From Bacteroidota bacterium (lineage in GTDB: Bacteria; Bacteroidota; Bacteroidia; Chitinophagales; Chitinophagaceae): a stretch of 64,000 nucleotides of DNA. Position numbers and translations under genes: made by a program. The notes below the pieces were generated by a model that was given only the letters and a program-made list of their open reading frames with translations, was not told where the DNA came from and searched no databases. The stretch is taken from the NCBI GenBank assembly GCA_018267915.1, contig JAFDXN010000031.1, forward strand, positions 186,001-250,000. Reading direction: 5' to 3'. Position 1 is the stretch's first letter. The number at the start of each line of letters is the position of its first letter. Positions 28,712 to 38,450 of the stretch are shown here, in pieces.

Positions 28712-29574
28712 GCCCCTGCGGTATTTCCCGCTGCCTTTACAAAAGTAGTTTTTGCCTGAGCCTTCGCGGGCGCGTCACTTCCTTTTTTGATCACATTTGC
28801 ATAAAGCAGGACGAAAATGACCGCGGCAGCGATTATGCGATAGACACCAAATGCACGAAAAGAGTGTTTTTGCAGAAACTGGATAAAACTCCGAATTGCG
28901 ATCATAGCAACGATAAAGGCGATGATATTGCCTACTATCAACATGCTCATTTGCCCCGGTTGAAATGTAAAGCCCTCCTTGTGAAAGTCATATAATTTCT
29001 TGACAGTAGCAGCAAACATTGTAGGTACTGCCAGGAAAAATGAGAATTCGGCAGCCAGCCTGCGCGTTAACTTCTGCTGCATGCCGCCAACGATCGTCGC
29101 TGCACTACGCGATACACCCGGTATCATAGCTACGACCTGGAAGCAGCCTATGATGAATGCTTTGCCGAAGCTGATATTTTCATCTTTGTCAACAGTAAGA
29201 TTTTTGAACAGGCTATCGATGAACAGTAACAGAATGCCGCCCAGCAGCATGCTCATGCCTACAGTAAAAGGGCTCTCGAGCAAGGCGTCTATCTTTTTGG
29301 CGAAAAGCAAGCCCGCAATAGCTGCTGGTATAAACGCCACTACCAGCTTTATATAAAATTGAATGCGACTAAAGTCCAGGAACTTTCGCCAGTAAAGGAC
29401 CACAACAGAAAGTATGGCGCCTAACTGGATACATACCTCGAATAGCTTTGTAAAAGCATCGTCGCTGATGCCCATGATAGAGCTGGCAATGATCATGTGA
29501 CCGGTTGACGAAATGGGAAGGAATTCGGTGATGCCTTCAACAATGCTAAGGATGATGACCTGTAACCAATGCAT
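28708..29574 (-). CDS. uppP: Undecaprenyl-diphosphatase
   Basis: A 288-residue integral membrane BacA/UppP, which dephosphorylates undecaprenyl diphosphate to recycle the carrier lipid for peptidoglycan and surface glycans. The active-site motifs are SIVEGITEFLPISSTGHMI near the N-terminus and GVSRSAATIVGG in the second half. A lysine/alanine-rich cytoplasmic tail ends the protein. Last gene of a folD-queE-uppP operon; its start is 3 bases after the queE stop. Confidence 0.95.
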   Translation of the reverse strand: MHWLQVIILSIVEGITEFLPISSTGHMIIASSIMGISDDAFTKLFEVCIQLGAILSVVVLYWRKFLDFSRIQFYIKLVVAFIPAAIAGLLFAKKIDALLESPFTVGMSMLLGGILLLFIDSLFKNLTVDKDENISFGKAFIIGCFQVVAMIPGVSRSAATIVGGMQQKLTRRLAAEFSFFLAVPTMFAATVKKLYDFHKEGFTFQPGQMSMLIVGNIIAFIVAMIAIRSFIQFLQKHSFRAFGVYRIIAAAVIFVLLYANVIKKGSDAPAKAQAKTTFVKAAGNTAGA

Positions 29575-29577
29575 ATT

Positions 29578-30204
29578 TTATGGTATGTTGATGTATTTGT
29601 GTGTTTGCAGGGATAACTGCCACTTTGGATGTTGCTGAATGTAGTCGATAATGAGTGGCGTCATCTCGTCCTTTTTACTCCATTCGGGCTGCAGGTATAG
29701 AATGCAGTTTTCCGAAACTTTGCTTGCGTGCTCTTCGGCCCATTTGAAATCGGTCTTGTTATAGACCACTACTTTAAGCTCGCTCGCCTTCAACAAGCTT
29801 TCGATGACGGGGGCCTTAAATTTCTTGGGAGAGAGCGTGATCCAGTCGAACTCGCCACGAATGGGATATGCACCGGATGTTTCCATATGTATACGGAAGC
29901 CTGCTTTGCGTAAAGCGGAGCAGAGCTTCTCAAGGTCATATATTGCGGGTTCGCCACCCGTGATTACCGCAATACGTCCCGGATGGGCAAGGGCTGCCTC
30001 AACGATGCAATCGATGTTCATCATTGTGTGTGCCTCGGCGTCCCAGCTCTCTTTCACATCGCACCATACGCAGCCTACATCGCAGCCGCCGAGGCGGATG
30101 AAGTATGCCGCCTGTCCGCTGTATGCACCCTCGCCCTGAAGCGTGTAAAAATGCTCCATGACGGGATACGACAACGCCACCTTTATTCTATCGCTTGTTA
30201 TCAA
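29578..30204 (-). CDS. queE: 7-carboxy-7-deazaguanine synthase
   Basis: A 208-residue radical SAM enzyme of queuosine synthesis, converting CPH4 to CDG. The Cx3Cx2C cluster motif CDVGCVWC is at residues 41-48 (counted from the TTG start), GGEP follows at about 86-89, and the small size is typical. The TTG start at 30204 overlaps the folD stop by 4 bases. An ATG 16 codons further in (30159) is the alternative, and begins MEHFYTLQGEG, which also matches the family, so the start is not certain. Confidence 0.9.
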   Translation of the reverse strand: MITSDRIKVALSYPVMEHFYTLQGEGAYSGQAAYFIRLGGCDVGCVWCDVKESWDAEAHTMMNIDCIVEAALAHPGRIAVITGGEPAIYDLEKLCSALRKAGFRIHMETSGAYPIRGEFDWITLSPKKFKAPVIESLLKASELKVVVYNKTDFKWAEEHASKVSENCILYLQPEWSKKDEMTPLIIDYIQQHPKWQLSLQTHKYINIP

Positions 30205-31088
30205 TTGTAAACCGGTTTCGGAAGCTTAGCGGCTTCCAGTGTATTTTTCATTAATCCGCAAATGGTCATCGGGCCCACTCCTTTAGGAACCGGGGTGATA
30301 TAGCTGCAAAGCGGGGCTACGTTATCGAAGTCAACGTCGCCTACCAGCCTGCTGCCGCTCTTTTTTGTCGGGTCGTCAATGCGATTGATACCTACGTCGA
30401 TCACGATAGCGCCTTCGCGCACCATATCGGCAGTAACAAATTTTGGTTTGCCTATCGCGGCCACGATCACGTCGGCCTGCAGTGTGAGATCTTTGAGGTT
30501 GCGCGTGCGTGAATGGCAAAGGGTTACGGTGGCATTGCCCGGTTTGCCATTACGGCTGAGCAGTATGGTCATTGGTGTGCCTACAATATTGCTACGGCCT
30601 ATAACCACGCAGTGCTTACCGGCAACATCGATATTGTAATGTTCCAGCATCAGCAAAATGCCATAAGGCGTAGCAGGCAAAAACGTGGGCTGGCCCAGCA
30701 TCATCTTGCCCTGCGAAATCGGGTGAAAGCCATCCACATCCTTTGCCGGATCGATGGTGTTGATGATCATATCAGGTTCAATATGATCGGGCAGTGGCAA
30801 TTGAACGAGGATCCCGTCCACACTACTGTCTTCATTCAGCTTTCTCACTTCGTTCACCAGGTCGCGTTGCGAAATGCTCGTGTCGAAACGTAGTAGCGTC
30901 GATTCAAAACCGAGTTCAGCACAGGTTTTCACCTTGTGGCCCACATAAGCTTCACTAGCGGGGTTGTTACCTACCAGTATCGCCGCCAGGTGGGGCGTTT
31001 TGCCTGTACTTGACTTTAAAGCGTCTACTTCGGTTTTCAACTGCTCCTTGATATGAGCTGCAACGAGCGTGCCGTCTAAGATTTGCAT
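30201..31088 (-). CDS. folD: Methylenetetrahydrofolate dehydrogenase/cyclohydrolase
   Basis: A 295-residue FolD, which makes 10-formyl-THF from methylene-THF with NADP. Signatures are PHLAAILVGNNPASEAYVGH with the catalytic K in GHK, the substrate motif DGILVQLPLPDHI, and the Rossmann motif VIGRSNIVGTPMTILLSR. First gene of folD-queE-uppP. A -7 element sits 4 bases before its ATG, so the mRNA may be nearly leaderless. Confidence 0.95.
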   Translation of the reverse strand: MQILDGTLVAAHIKEQLKTEVDALKSSTGKTPHLAAILVGNNPASEAYVGHKVKTCAELGFESTLLRFDTSISQRDLVNEVRKLNEDSSVDGILVQLPLPDHIEPDMIINTIDPAKDVDGFHPISQGKMMLGQPTFLPATPYGILLMLEHYNIDVAGKHCVVIGRSNIVGTPMTILLSRNGKPGNATVTLCHSRTRNLKDLTLQADVIVAAIGKPKFVTADMVREGAIVIDVGINRIDDPTKKSGSRLVGDVDFDNVAPLCSYITPVPKGVGPMTICGLMKNTLEAAKLPKPVYN

Positions 31089-31092
31089 GGCG

Positions 31093-31100
31093 CAAAGATA
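31093..31100 (-). promoter_or_regulatory. -7 element of folD
   Basis: TATCTTTG on the minus strand matches TAnnTTTG and ends 4 bases before the folD ATG. Confidence 0.45.
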
Positions 31101-31194
31101 AACGCTTCATGGCATATATACTTAATGTAAAGGATAATACTGATTTAAACTTATGTGAAAAGGGAATCCTGTATTTTTGCGCAAAACAGAAGAC

Positions 31195-32280
31195 TTGAAG
31201 AAATTATTAATCATTGCATTTGTATTAGGCCCTATTGTATCGTTTGGCCAGATACCCGCCGGGTACTATAACAGCGCTGCTAACCTGACCGGTCAACCCT
31301 TGCGCATCGCATTAAGAAATATTGTGAGAAACCATACGCAGCTTTCTTATACGCCCGGCCTATGGAACGCCTATAATACCACCGATAAGAAGCCCGATGG
31401 TAAGATCTGGGATATTTATTCTGACGTGCCCGGTGGTACTCCTGCTTATGAGTACACCTATTATACCGACCAGTGCGGCGCCAACAATCCAAATGCAGAG
31501 GGTAATTGTTATAACCGGGAGCATACATGGCCTAAAACTTTTTTTGCAAGCGATACCCCGATGTACACTGACCTGTTCATAGTGTATCCTACCGACTATT
31601 GGGTGAATAACAAGCGCAGTGATTATCCTTATGGTGTTGTGGGCACTGCAACATATACCTCATCGAACGGCAGCAAACTGGGAAACTGCGTTTACCCGGG
31701 TTATTCGGGAACCGTTTTTGAACCTATCGATTCATTCAAGGGCGACCTGGCACGCAACTATTTCTACATTTCCACCTGCTATTGGGCCGATAGTGCGCAC
31801 TTCAATAACAGCTATCCAATGGCCAGCCAGGTGAACCTGAAGCCATGGGCAGCCCAGATGCTGCTGGAGTGGCACCATAACGACCCGGTGAGCCAGAAAG
31901 AGATCAACAGGAATAATGCTGTATATGCACTGCAACATAACCGTAATCCGTTTATTGACCACCCGGAGTATGCGGATTGCATTTGGGGTACTGCTAATTG
32001 CAGCTCGATGGATGCGATCAATGTGTATGTGACCACGAACCATATGAACGTTTATCCTAACCCGGCCAAAGACGAGATACGCATGAGCCTGTATGCAGGG
32101 GATGCGGCAGAAAGCCTGGAGTTAATAGATGTGCAAGGCAGGGTTGCAATGACGGTGGGACAAAATGAATTGAAGGGCAATACTGCTAATTTGCAGATAG
32201 GTAACTTACCCCCCGGTCTTTATTTTGTGCGCGTTAGCACTGGTAAAGAAGTACTCTTTTCGAAATTTATCAAGCAATAG
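31195..32280 (+). CDS. Secreted endonuclease I with T9SS sorting domain
   Basis: A 361-residue secreted nuclease. A TTG at 31195 is chosen because it opens on MKKLLIIAFVLGPIVSFGQ, a signal peptide; a longer TTG frame from 31177 adds six charged residues before it. The endonuclease I fold is marked by NREHTWPKTFF with the catalytic His, YTDLFIVYPTDYWVNNKRS and EWHHNDPVSQKEINRNNAVY. From about residue 285 the protein has a type A T9SS C-terminal sorting domain (VYPNPAKDEI, then GLYFVRVSTGKEVLFSKFIKQ). The product is expected to be anchored or released outside the outer membrane and to degrade DNA. A -7 element TATTTTTG is at 31172-31179. Confidence 0.9.
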   Translation: MKKLLIIAFVLGPIVSFGQIPAGYYNSAANLTGQPLRIALRNIVRNHTQLSYTPGLWNAYNTTDKKPDGKIWDIYSDVPGGTPAYEYTYYTDQCGANNPNAEGNCYNREHTWPKTFFASDTPMYTDLFIVYPTDYWVNNKRSDYPYGVVGTATYTSSNGSKLGNCVYPGYSGTVFEPIDSFKGDLARNYFYISTCYWADSAHFNNSYPMASQVNLKPWAAQMLLEWHHNDPVSQKEINRNNAVYALQHNRNPFIDHPEYADCIWGTANCSSMDAINVYVTTNHMNVYPNPAKDEIRMSLYAGDAAESLELIDVQGRVAMTVGQNELKGNTANLQIGNLPPGLYFVRVSTGKEVLFSKFIKQ

Positions 32281-32298
32281 GAAATTCGGTTTATAAAG

Positions 32299-32328
32299 AA
32301 GAAAGGCAGCCACCCGGCTGCCTTTCTT
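32299..32328. terminator. Bidirectional intrinsic terminator
   Basis: A 13-bp perfect stem (AAGAAAGGCAGCC at 32299-32311 with 32316-32328) and an ACCC loop, with AT-rich flanks. It separates the endonuclease gene from the convergent efflux operon, ending 7 bases before the latter's stop. Confidence 0.8.
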
Positions 32329-32335
32329 GTTGTTA

Positions 32336-35300
32336 TTATGAGCTTACAGCTCCTATTTTCTTGAGTAGTTTGCGATTCTCCCGTTTATGTATCAGGTTGT
32401 ATGCCCTTGCATATAGCACTGGAAGTATCAACAGTGTGAGGATAGTTGAAGTAATAAGTCCGCCTATTACCACTATGGCCAGCGGCTTCTGCGTCTCCGA
32501 GCCTATGCCTGTGCTAATGGCGGCCGGCAGCAGGCCGATGGCAGCCATAAGGGCGGTCATAACCACGGGACGTATACGCGATATCACCCCGTTCTCGATC
32601 GCCTTATGTAAGGTCATTTTGTCCTCGAGGTTCTTGCGAAATACACTGATGAGTATCACCCCGTTCTGGATACATACCCCGAATAGCGCAATGAACCCTA
32701 TACCCGCACTGATACTGAAGTTGATGCCAGTTATGTGTAGCGCCAGTATACCACCAATGAGTGCGAAGGGCACGTTGAGGATGGTCAATATGGCATCCTT
32801 TGCATTGCCATAGGTGATAAACAGAATGAGGAATATAGCGATGAGGCAGAGCGGCACCACATTGGCGAGGGTTTTGGATGCGCGTTGCTGGTTCTCAAAT
32901 TCGCCGTTCCACGTCATCGTATAGCCTTTAGGTAATGTCAGAGCCGCTTTTACTTTTTGTTGCGCCTCGGCAATGGTACTGCCAAGGTCACGCTCGCGGT
33001 TAGAGAATTTTACCGCGATGTGTCTTGTATTATTATCGCGGAAAATGAAGGCAGGACCTGTGAGCGTGCGCATGGTAGCTATTTCGCTTATCGGTATCTT
33101 GGTGCCGTCCTGGGTTGGCACGCGAAGCTGTTCGATCTTTTCCTGTGTATTGCGGAAGTCTTTAGCGTACCGGATACGCACGTCGAACTTTCGTTCGCCT
33201 TCATACAGTTCTGTCGCTGCTTTACCGCCGAGAGCCATCTCGATCACTGCATTCGCGTCGGCAATGCTGACCCCGTAAAGCGCCATTTTTTGCTGGTCGA
33301 GTTCGATACGGAATTCAGGCTGCCCGAGGTTTCTTAATATGCCGAGGTCGTCAATGCCTCGCACACCGCCCAATACAGTTTTTACTACTCTTGCCATTGA
33401 GTCGAGTTTCTGGAAATCGGGGCCGAATATTTTCACCGCCAGGGCGGCGTTAACACCTGCCACAGCTTCTTCCACGTTATCGCGTATAGGCTGCGAATAG
33501 TTGAACACACACCCCGGTATCTTATTCAACTGCCTGTCCATGCTGTCGATGAGCATGTCCTCAGTAACACCTTTTCGCCATTCATCCTTCGGTTTAAGGT
33601 CCACCTGTATTTGCACGTTGAAGAAGCCCTTGGGGTCGGTGCCATCGTTAGTCCGGCCTATTTGTGATAAAGTCTGTTTTACTTCAGGGAACTTGCGGAT
33701 CATCTGCAGCATCTTGTCGCTGATCGATTTGGCTTCCGGCAGGCTAACGCTCATGGGTAATTCGCTTTCTACCCAAAGCGCGCCTTCATCCAGTTCAGGC
33801 AAAAACTCAGTTCCGAGGAACTTTGCAGAGAAAAAGGTGACTACCATAAAGGCTATGGCCACGGTAAGGCTTAGTCCCTGGTTCCGATATACCCATCGGA
33901 ATGCCATACCTACATACTTTTCGAAAAAGTGCACCACAGGATTGTGTTTCTCCCGCACATTTTTCTTCAGCAACACACTGGACAGTGCCGGTACCAAAGT
34001 GAGCGTGTAGAAAAGTGCGCCTAACAACGCAAAACCTAAGGTGTAGGCCAAAGGCGAGAACATTTTGCCCTCCACCTTCTGGAAGGCAAATATAGGCACG
34101 AGGCAGGTGAGGATAATAACCTTCGAGAAGAAGATGGCCTTACCCATTTCTGTACCCACGTTCTTGAACAGGCCTAATTTGGCGAGCTTATTGAACCGCT
34201 CCATGCCTACCTCTTTAGCCCGGTGGTCGAGGGCAACGAATAAGCCTTCGACCATAACCACCGCACCATCTATAATGATACCAAAGTCAACGGCACCCAT
34301 ACTCAGCAGGTTGGCCGACATGCCCTTGAGGCGCATGAGCATAAAGGCGAACAACAATGCCAGGGGCACAATGATACCCACCGTGAGCGTTGTGCGCCAG
34401 TCGGCCATGAATATGAGTACAATAACGGTAACGAGAACAATGCCTTCGATGAGATTGTGCAAAACCGTGTGCGTGGCATAATCCATGAGCACGGTGCGGT
34501 CGTAGAATGTGGCGATGCGCACTCCCTTAGGCAATATGTTCTCGTTAAGATCTTTTACTTTTTCCTGTACTCTTTTTAATACTTCACCCGGGTTTTCCCC
34601 CTTTCTCATCACCACGATGCCTTCTATCACATCGTCCTCATCGTCACGTGTCACCCATCCAAGCCTTGGCGCCCCTGCCTCATGCACGTCTGCTATCTGC
34701 TTCACAAGGATGGGTACATTGTTGATCTTGGTAATAATGATATTCTCGATCTCGCTGATGTTGTTGAGGATGCCGATACCTCGTACAACAAATGCCTGGC
34801 CGTTACGCTCCAGCACATCGCCGCCCACATTGATATTGCTTTTGGCAACGGCATTGTACACATCGAGCGATGTAAGGCTGTACTTGCTGAGCAGGTTGGG
34901 GTTCACGCTGATCTCGTAGATCTTTTCCTCGCCGCCAAAGCTATTCACGTCGGCAACGCCGGGTATGGATTTGAATTGCCTGTCCAGTATCCAGTCCTGG
35001 ATGGCTGTCAGCTCGCGGATGTTCTTTGTTTTACTACGCAGCGTGTAGCGGTAAATTTCCCCTGTAGGCCCGTAAGGTGGCTGCACGTCGGGTTTCACAC
35101 CATCTGGCAGGTCGGCATTGCCCAGTCTGCTGAGTACCTGCTGGCGCGCAAATGCATCATCCACATCGTCGTCGAATATGATACGGATGTAGCTGAGGCC
35201 AAATGAAGAGGTAGAGCGGAGGCTGACCTTTTTCTGCACAGAGTTCAGCGAAGTCTCCAGTGGTATCGAGACAAATTTTTCTACTTCTTCAGCACTACGG

Positions 35301-35473
35301 CCCGGCCACTGTGCGATGATGATGATCTGTGTATTGGTAACGTCCGGGAAGGTTTCGATGGGTGTATTCCGGTAACTCACAAAGCCCAGCACTGCCAGTA
35401 TTGCCGTGCAAAAAAACACGAAATACCGGTGCCGGAGTGAGAAGTGTATGATCTGCTTTATGATCTTATTCAT
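32336..35473 (-). CDS. RND metal/cation efflux transporter (CusA/CzcA family)
   Basis: A 1045-residue inner-membrane RND pump with the expected 12 membrane helices in two groups and two large periplasmic loops. Heavy-metal RND (HME) signatures include GVPRSAEEVEKFVSIPLETSLN-like text in the first loop, GAVDFGIIIDGAVVMVEG in helix 4 (the proton-relay Asp region) and GIGFIALFGVCIQNGVI in helix 10. HME pumps expel Cu/Ag or Zn/Co/Cd, but the exact metal cannot be read here. It is the last gene of a tripartite set with the adaptor and TolC-like genes. Confidence 0.92.
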   Translation of the reverse strand: MNKIIKQIIHFSLRHRYFVFFCTAILAVLGFVSYRNTPIETFPDVTNTQIIIIAQWPGRSAEEVEKFVSIPLETSLNSVQKKVSLRSTSSFGLSYIRIIFDDDVDDAFARQQVLSRLGNADLPDGVKPDVQPPYGPTGEIYRYTLRSKTKNIRELTAIQDWILDRQFKSIPGVADVNSFGGEEKIYEISVNPNLLSKYSLTSLDVYNAVAKSNINVGGDVLERNGQAFVVRGIGILNNISEIENIIITKINNVPILVKQIADVHEAGAPRLGWVTRDDEDDVIEGIVVMRKGENPGEVLKRVQEKVKDLNENILPKGVRIATFYDRTVLMDYATHTVLHNLIEGIVLVTVIVLIFMADWRTTLTVGIIVPLALLFAFMLMRLKGMSANLLSMGAVDFGIIIDGAVVMVEGLFVALDHRAKEVGMERFNKLAKLGLFKNVGTEMGKAIFFSKVIILTCLVPIFAFQKVEGKMFSPLAYTLGFALLGALFYTLTLVPALSSVLLKKNVREKHNPVVHFFEKYVGMAFRWVYRNQGLSLTVAIAFMVVTFFSAKFLGTEFLPELDEGALWVESELPMSVSLPEAKSISDKMLQMIRKFPEVKQTLSQIGRTNDGTDPKGFFNVQIQVDLKPKDEWRKGVTEDMLIDSMDRQLNKIPGCVFNYSQPIRDNVEEAVAGVNAALAVKIFGPDFQKLDSMARVVKTVLGGVRGIDDLGILRNLGQPEFRIELDQQKMALYGVSIADANAVIEMALGGKAATELYEGERKFDVRIRYAKDFRNTQEKIEQLRVPTQDGTKIPISEIATMRTLTGPAFIFRDNNTRHIAVKFSNRERDLGSTIAEAQQKVKAALTLPKGYTMTWNGEFENQQRASKTLANVVPLCLIAIFLILFITYGNAKDAILTILNVPFALIGGILALHITGINFSISAGIGFIALFGVCIQNGVILISVFRKNLEDKMTLHKAIENGVISRIRPVVMTALMAAIGLLPAAISTGIGSETQKPLAIVVIGGLITSTILTLLILPVLYARAYNLIHKRENRKLLKKIGAVSS

Positions 35474-35499
35474 AAATTGTTTTTGGGGCGTCCGTCCGG

Positions 35500-36612
35500 C
35501 TATTCGTTGAGCAGCTGGTTAAAAATGAACAATTGATTCTTCGTGACCAGTTTCTGACCTTGCTGCAGACCACTCCTGATAAATGTTTTGTCGCCCACTG
35601 TCTTGATGATGTCCACTTCACTTATGGCCATGTCGCTATTGCTTTTGTAGATCACAACATAGTTCTTGCCATCTTGCGACACGATGGCGGCAGTAGGTAT
35701 GCAGGTGGCTTGCGTGCCTTCCTTATTGTCCACTATAACTTTTGCAAACATGTCGGGCTTCAGCAGCATATCCTTGTTCTCGAGTGTCACACGTACGCGC
35801 ATCGCTTTGCTTTGGGGATCCAGCACCTGGCTTATCTTGTCGATCTTAGCATCGTATTTTTTGTCTGGATAGGCCATCGGGATCACCGTTGCATCATAGC
35901 CTTCTTTTACTTTTGCTATATCCGACTCGTAAACATTAGCGTATATCCATACATTCTTAAGGTTGGAGATCGTGAAGAGATTATCGCCCATGTCGGGACG
36001 GATGAAGGCGCCGGTTGCGATCTTCTTCTCTACTATATAACCGTCGATGGGGGCAGTAAGTGTATAGGTGCCCGTGGCAGAAGTTTTACCACCGCCATTG
36101 ATATTGATCACCGATTGCACTTTGTTGCGCGCAGCCAAAGCCTTTTCGTAGTTCTGCTTTGCTTCTATGTACTCCCGTTCGCTACTGATGCCATTTTTAT
36201 ATAGCGACTCTGCATTTTCCATTTGCCTTTTGGCAATTGTTACATCCGCATTGGTACTGCTCAGGTCGCTGTAGCTTCCTGCTACGTCTGCACTGCGTAT
36301 TACGGCCAGTACTTGTCCTTTGCTCACCTTGTCGCCAAGCGAAGCATGCGACTCCAGCACCTGGCCGCTACTGCGGGGGAACACCTTCACCACGTTGTTC
36401 TCGTTAAAGCTTACCTCGCCCGTCAGCGACAACTCATCCGAAAGGTTGCAGTATTGGACGGTATCTATCTGTACCATATGCTGCATAGAATCGCTAAGCA
36501 CAAATTTTTTGCTCTCCTCCTGCTGGCCTTCTTTTTTGCCACAGCCGGCGAGCACGGTTAGTGCGACAAGGGCAGTTACGATTTTCTGATTCACTTTACC
36601 TGTTGTTTTCAA
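35500..36612 (-). CDS. Efflux periplasmic adaptor lipoprotein (CusB family)
   Basis: A 370-residue membrane-fusion protein. The signal ends in lipobox LAGC, so it is anchored in the membrane facing the periplasm. The order is a lipoyl-like half (VFPRSSGQVLESHASLGDKVSKGQVLAVI), an alpha-hairpin (residues 120-165), the second lipoyl half with IDGYIVEKKI, and a barrel domain. It bridges the RND pump and the outer-membrane channel. The neighbours on both sides are its partners: 26 bases to the pump gene, 14 bases to the TolC gene. Confidence 0.9.
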   Translation of the reverse strand: MKTTGKVNQKIVTALVALTVLAGCGKKEGQQEESKKFVLSDSMQHMVQIDTVQYCNLSDELSLTGEVSFNENNVVKVFPRSSGQVLESHASLGDKVSKGQVLAVIRSADVAGSYSDLSSTNADVTIAKRQMENAESLYKNGISSEREYIEAKQNYEKALAARNKVQSVININGGGKTSATGTYTLTAPIDGYIVEKKIATGAFIRPDMGDNLFTISNLKNVWIYANVYESDIAKVKEGYDATVIPMAYPDKKYDAKIDKISQVLDPQSKAMRVRVTLENKDMLLKPDMFAKVIVDNKEGTQATCIPTAAIVSQDGKNYVVIYKSNSDMAISEVDIIKTVGDKTFIRSGLQQGQKLVTKNQLFIFNQLLNE

Positions 36613-36626
36613 TGTCTTTTGTTTTA

Positions 36627-37928
36627 TTATTCAGTTACGTCCATTCCTACTTCGTAGTTCAGCTCTTCCTTTGCAAGCCTCACGTTGAGTTTTTGCTGCA
36701 GTTCCTGCTCGCGGATACTTTCGTAGCCGTTGAAATAGTCAATAAATTCCAGCATGCTTATCCGGCGCTGCTTGTAGCTCTGCACGATGTTGTCGTAGAG
36801 CCTGTAGTAATTTCTGTAAAATTCTTCGTTGCCTCCTGAGCTTAGTTGCAGCGTATAGAGCAGCTTCTGGTAGGCGTTCTTCACATCATTCTGCAGCTTG
36901 TCATCGATCTGTTGCAGGTTCGCTTCTTCCTGCTTTACCTGCCAGCGGGCCGATTTGATATTGCCCTGGTTGCGATTGAGCACCGGTAGCGGCAGCGAAA
37001 TGCCGAGGCCATAATAGTTAGGTGTATAGTTACTGTTCTGGTCAAATTCCGGCCCGAAAGTTAGGTCAGGCACTGCCAAAGCCCTTTGGTAGGAAAGGTT
37101 TTGCTTCTGGTAGCGGACCTGCAATAACTGCTGCATATAATCGGTATTGTATTGCCGGGCACTGTCCACCAGTTGCACAATGCTCAGGTTGGGCACGTGC
37201 GTATTATTATCGTCGTCAGCTACCGGCTGAACGAAGACGTCGCCTGTAACCTGCAGCAGCGTTTTCAGTTCGGCCTCTATATCCGAAATGTTTTTAGCAT
37301 TTTCTGTCACCTCGTGCTGAAGGTTCACATCCAGGGCCTGTATGCGTAACAGATCTTTCTGGGCTATGTTGCCCGCCTGCAGTTCGGCTGTCATCGCCTT
37401 TATGAGTATGTCCAGTTGCTCTTTCTCCTGGGCATAAAGCCTCCGGTTACCTTGCAACTGCAGCACAGTATAAAAGTCCTTGCGTAGTTGGTACCTCAGG
37501 TTGCGCATCACATCCCTAAATTGCCATTCATTCAGCTCAGCGCTGGTGCGGGCCATATTCACCTGCTTGCCGCGCTTGCCGGCAGTTTTTATCAACTGTT
37601 GTACTTGCACGAACACCTGACCGGTGGGATCACCATTTGCGTTGGTGCCATGGTGGAACCATTGTCCGTCGGAGTAGACGTTTTGGTCGGTATTCAGTAC
37701 AGGGTTGTCCCATAGCTTAGCCTGTTGAATCAGTGCCTTGCCTGCCTCAACATTGTAGTGTTGTGCCAGGAGGCTGAGATTTTTCTCCAGGAATTGTTTT
37801 TCTGCAGCTCTAATGTCCAACCGCAGGGTGTCAGCATTGTCACTGTTTTGTGCCCTGGCTGGCGCTTGCTCTAAAAAGTACATGCTGCAAATGAGGCATA
37901 TACTTTTCACAAACTTGTTGTGTAGCAT
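36627..37928 (-). CDS. TolC-family outer-membrane efflux channel (CzcC-like)
   Basis: A 433-residue outer-membrane factor. A signal peptide (ending about residue 27, PARAQ) is followed by two long helical repeats rich in Gln, Glu and Leu, and two short strands, as in TolC channels. The repeated motif LRLDIRAAEKQFLEKNLSLL-type text starts the first repeat. It makes the exit duct of the metal-efflux complex with the two downstream genes. No lipobox is present. Confidence 0.88.
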   Translation of the reverse strand: MLHNKFVKSICLICSMYFLEQAPARAQNSDNADTLRLDIRAAEKQFLEKNLSLLAQHYNVEAGKALIQQAKLWDNPVLNTDQNVYSDGQWFHHGTNANGDPTGQVFVQVQQLIKTAGKRGKQVNMARTSAELNEWQFRDVMRNLRYQLRKDFYTVLQLQGNRRLYAQEKEQLDILIKAMTAELQAGNIAQKDLLRIQALDVNLQHEVTENAKNISDIEAELKTLLQVTGDVFVQPVADDDNNTHVPNLSIVQLVDSARQYNTDYMQQLLQVRYQKQNLSYQRALAVPDLTFGPEFDQNSNYTPNYYGLGISLPLPVLNRNQGNIKSARWQVKQEEANLQQIDDKLQNDVKNAYQKLLYTLQLSSGGNEEFYRNYYRLYDNIVQSYKQRRISMLEFIDYFNGYESIREQELQQKLNVRLAKEELNYEVGMDVTE

Positions 37929-37995
37929 TCTTATTTAATAATGTTGAAAAAAGATGTTCGCTGTAACAAGTCGCGAACTGATACCGAGGAATAGA

Positions 37996-38373
37996 CTAAC
38001 AGCTTTTAGGAGGAGGTGGGTTGATCTCCCTGTAAAAAAGATAGTCGTACGGTGATGATGTGCGTGGCAGTAAAACAAGTGGGGCATATTCGATGTCCAG
38101 GCGGGTTTTGACTGGAAGGCTAAGGTGTATGGCAAAAGTTACATGTTTGCCTCTTGCATATTTTTTCCCCTGCTTGCTATGGTCGGCTGCAAAAACGCTC
38201 TTATGCTGAACATTGCCGGCTATGTGTTGTGTTTCATGGCTCCGGCCCTGCTGAAAGGATACGTGACCGGTATTAACGTCTATCAGGTCAAAGCTCTTCT
38301 CTGCAGCCCGGGCGTTTACGAAAACGCACGATAACCATAGGCAGGTCAGTATATATTTGAATATTTTTTGCAT
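37996..38373 (-). CDS. Small His-containing periplasmic protein of the efflux operon
   Basis: A 125-residue exported protein. The start at 38373 opens on a signal peptide (MQKIFKYILTCLWLSCVFVN, cleaved near ARA). A longer frame from 38394 has seven extra residues. The mature part is unusually rich in His and Lys (for example SHETQHIAGNVQHKSVFAADHSKQ) and ends with NPPPPKSC. Placed just upstream of the channel gene of a metal-efflux operon, its His content fits periplasmic metal binding, but this is inference. Small proteins with this kind of ending are seen near such operons in related bacteria, as I recall, without a known function. Confidence 0.6.
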   Translation of the reverse strand: MQKIFKYILTCLWLSCVFVNARAAEKSFDLIDVNTGHVSFQQGRSHETQHIAGNVQHKSVFAADHSKQGKKYARGKHVTFAIHLSLPVKTRLDIEYAPLVLLPRTSSPYDYLFYREINPPPPKSC

Positions 38374-38450
38374 TGAGCCTGAAAAGCGCTGCAATAATAC
38401 TTAAAGTAATAATCAAAAGCTTGTTAATTTTCCGCCTCAAACAGCGCGTT

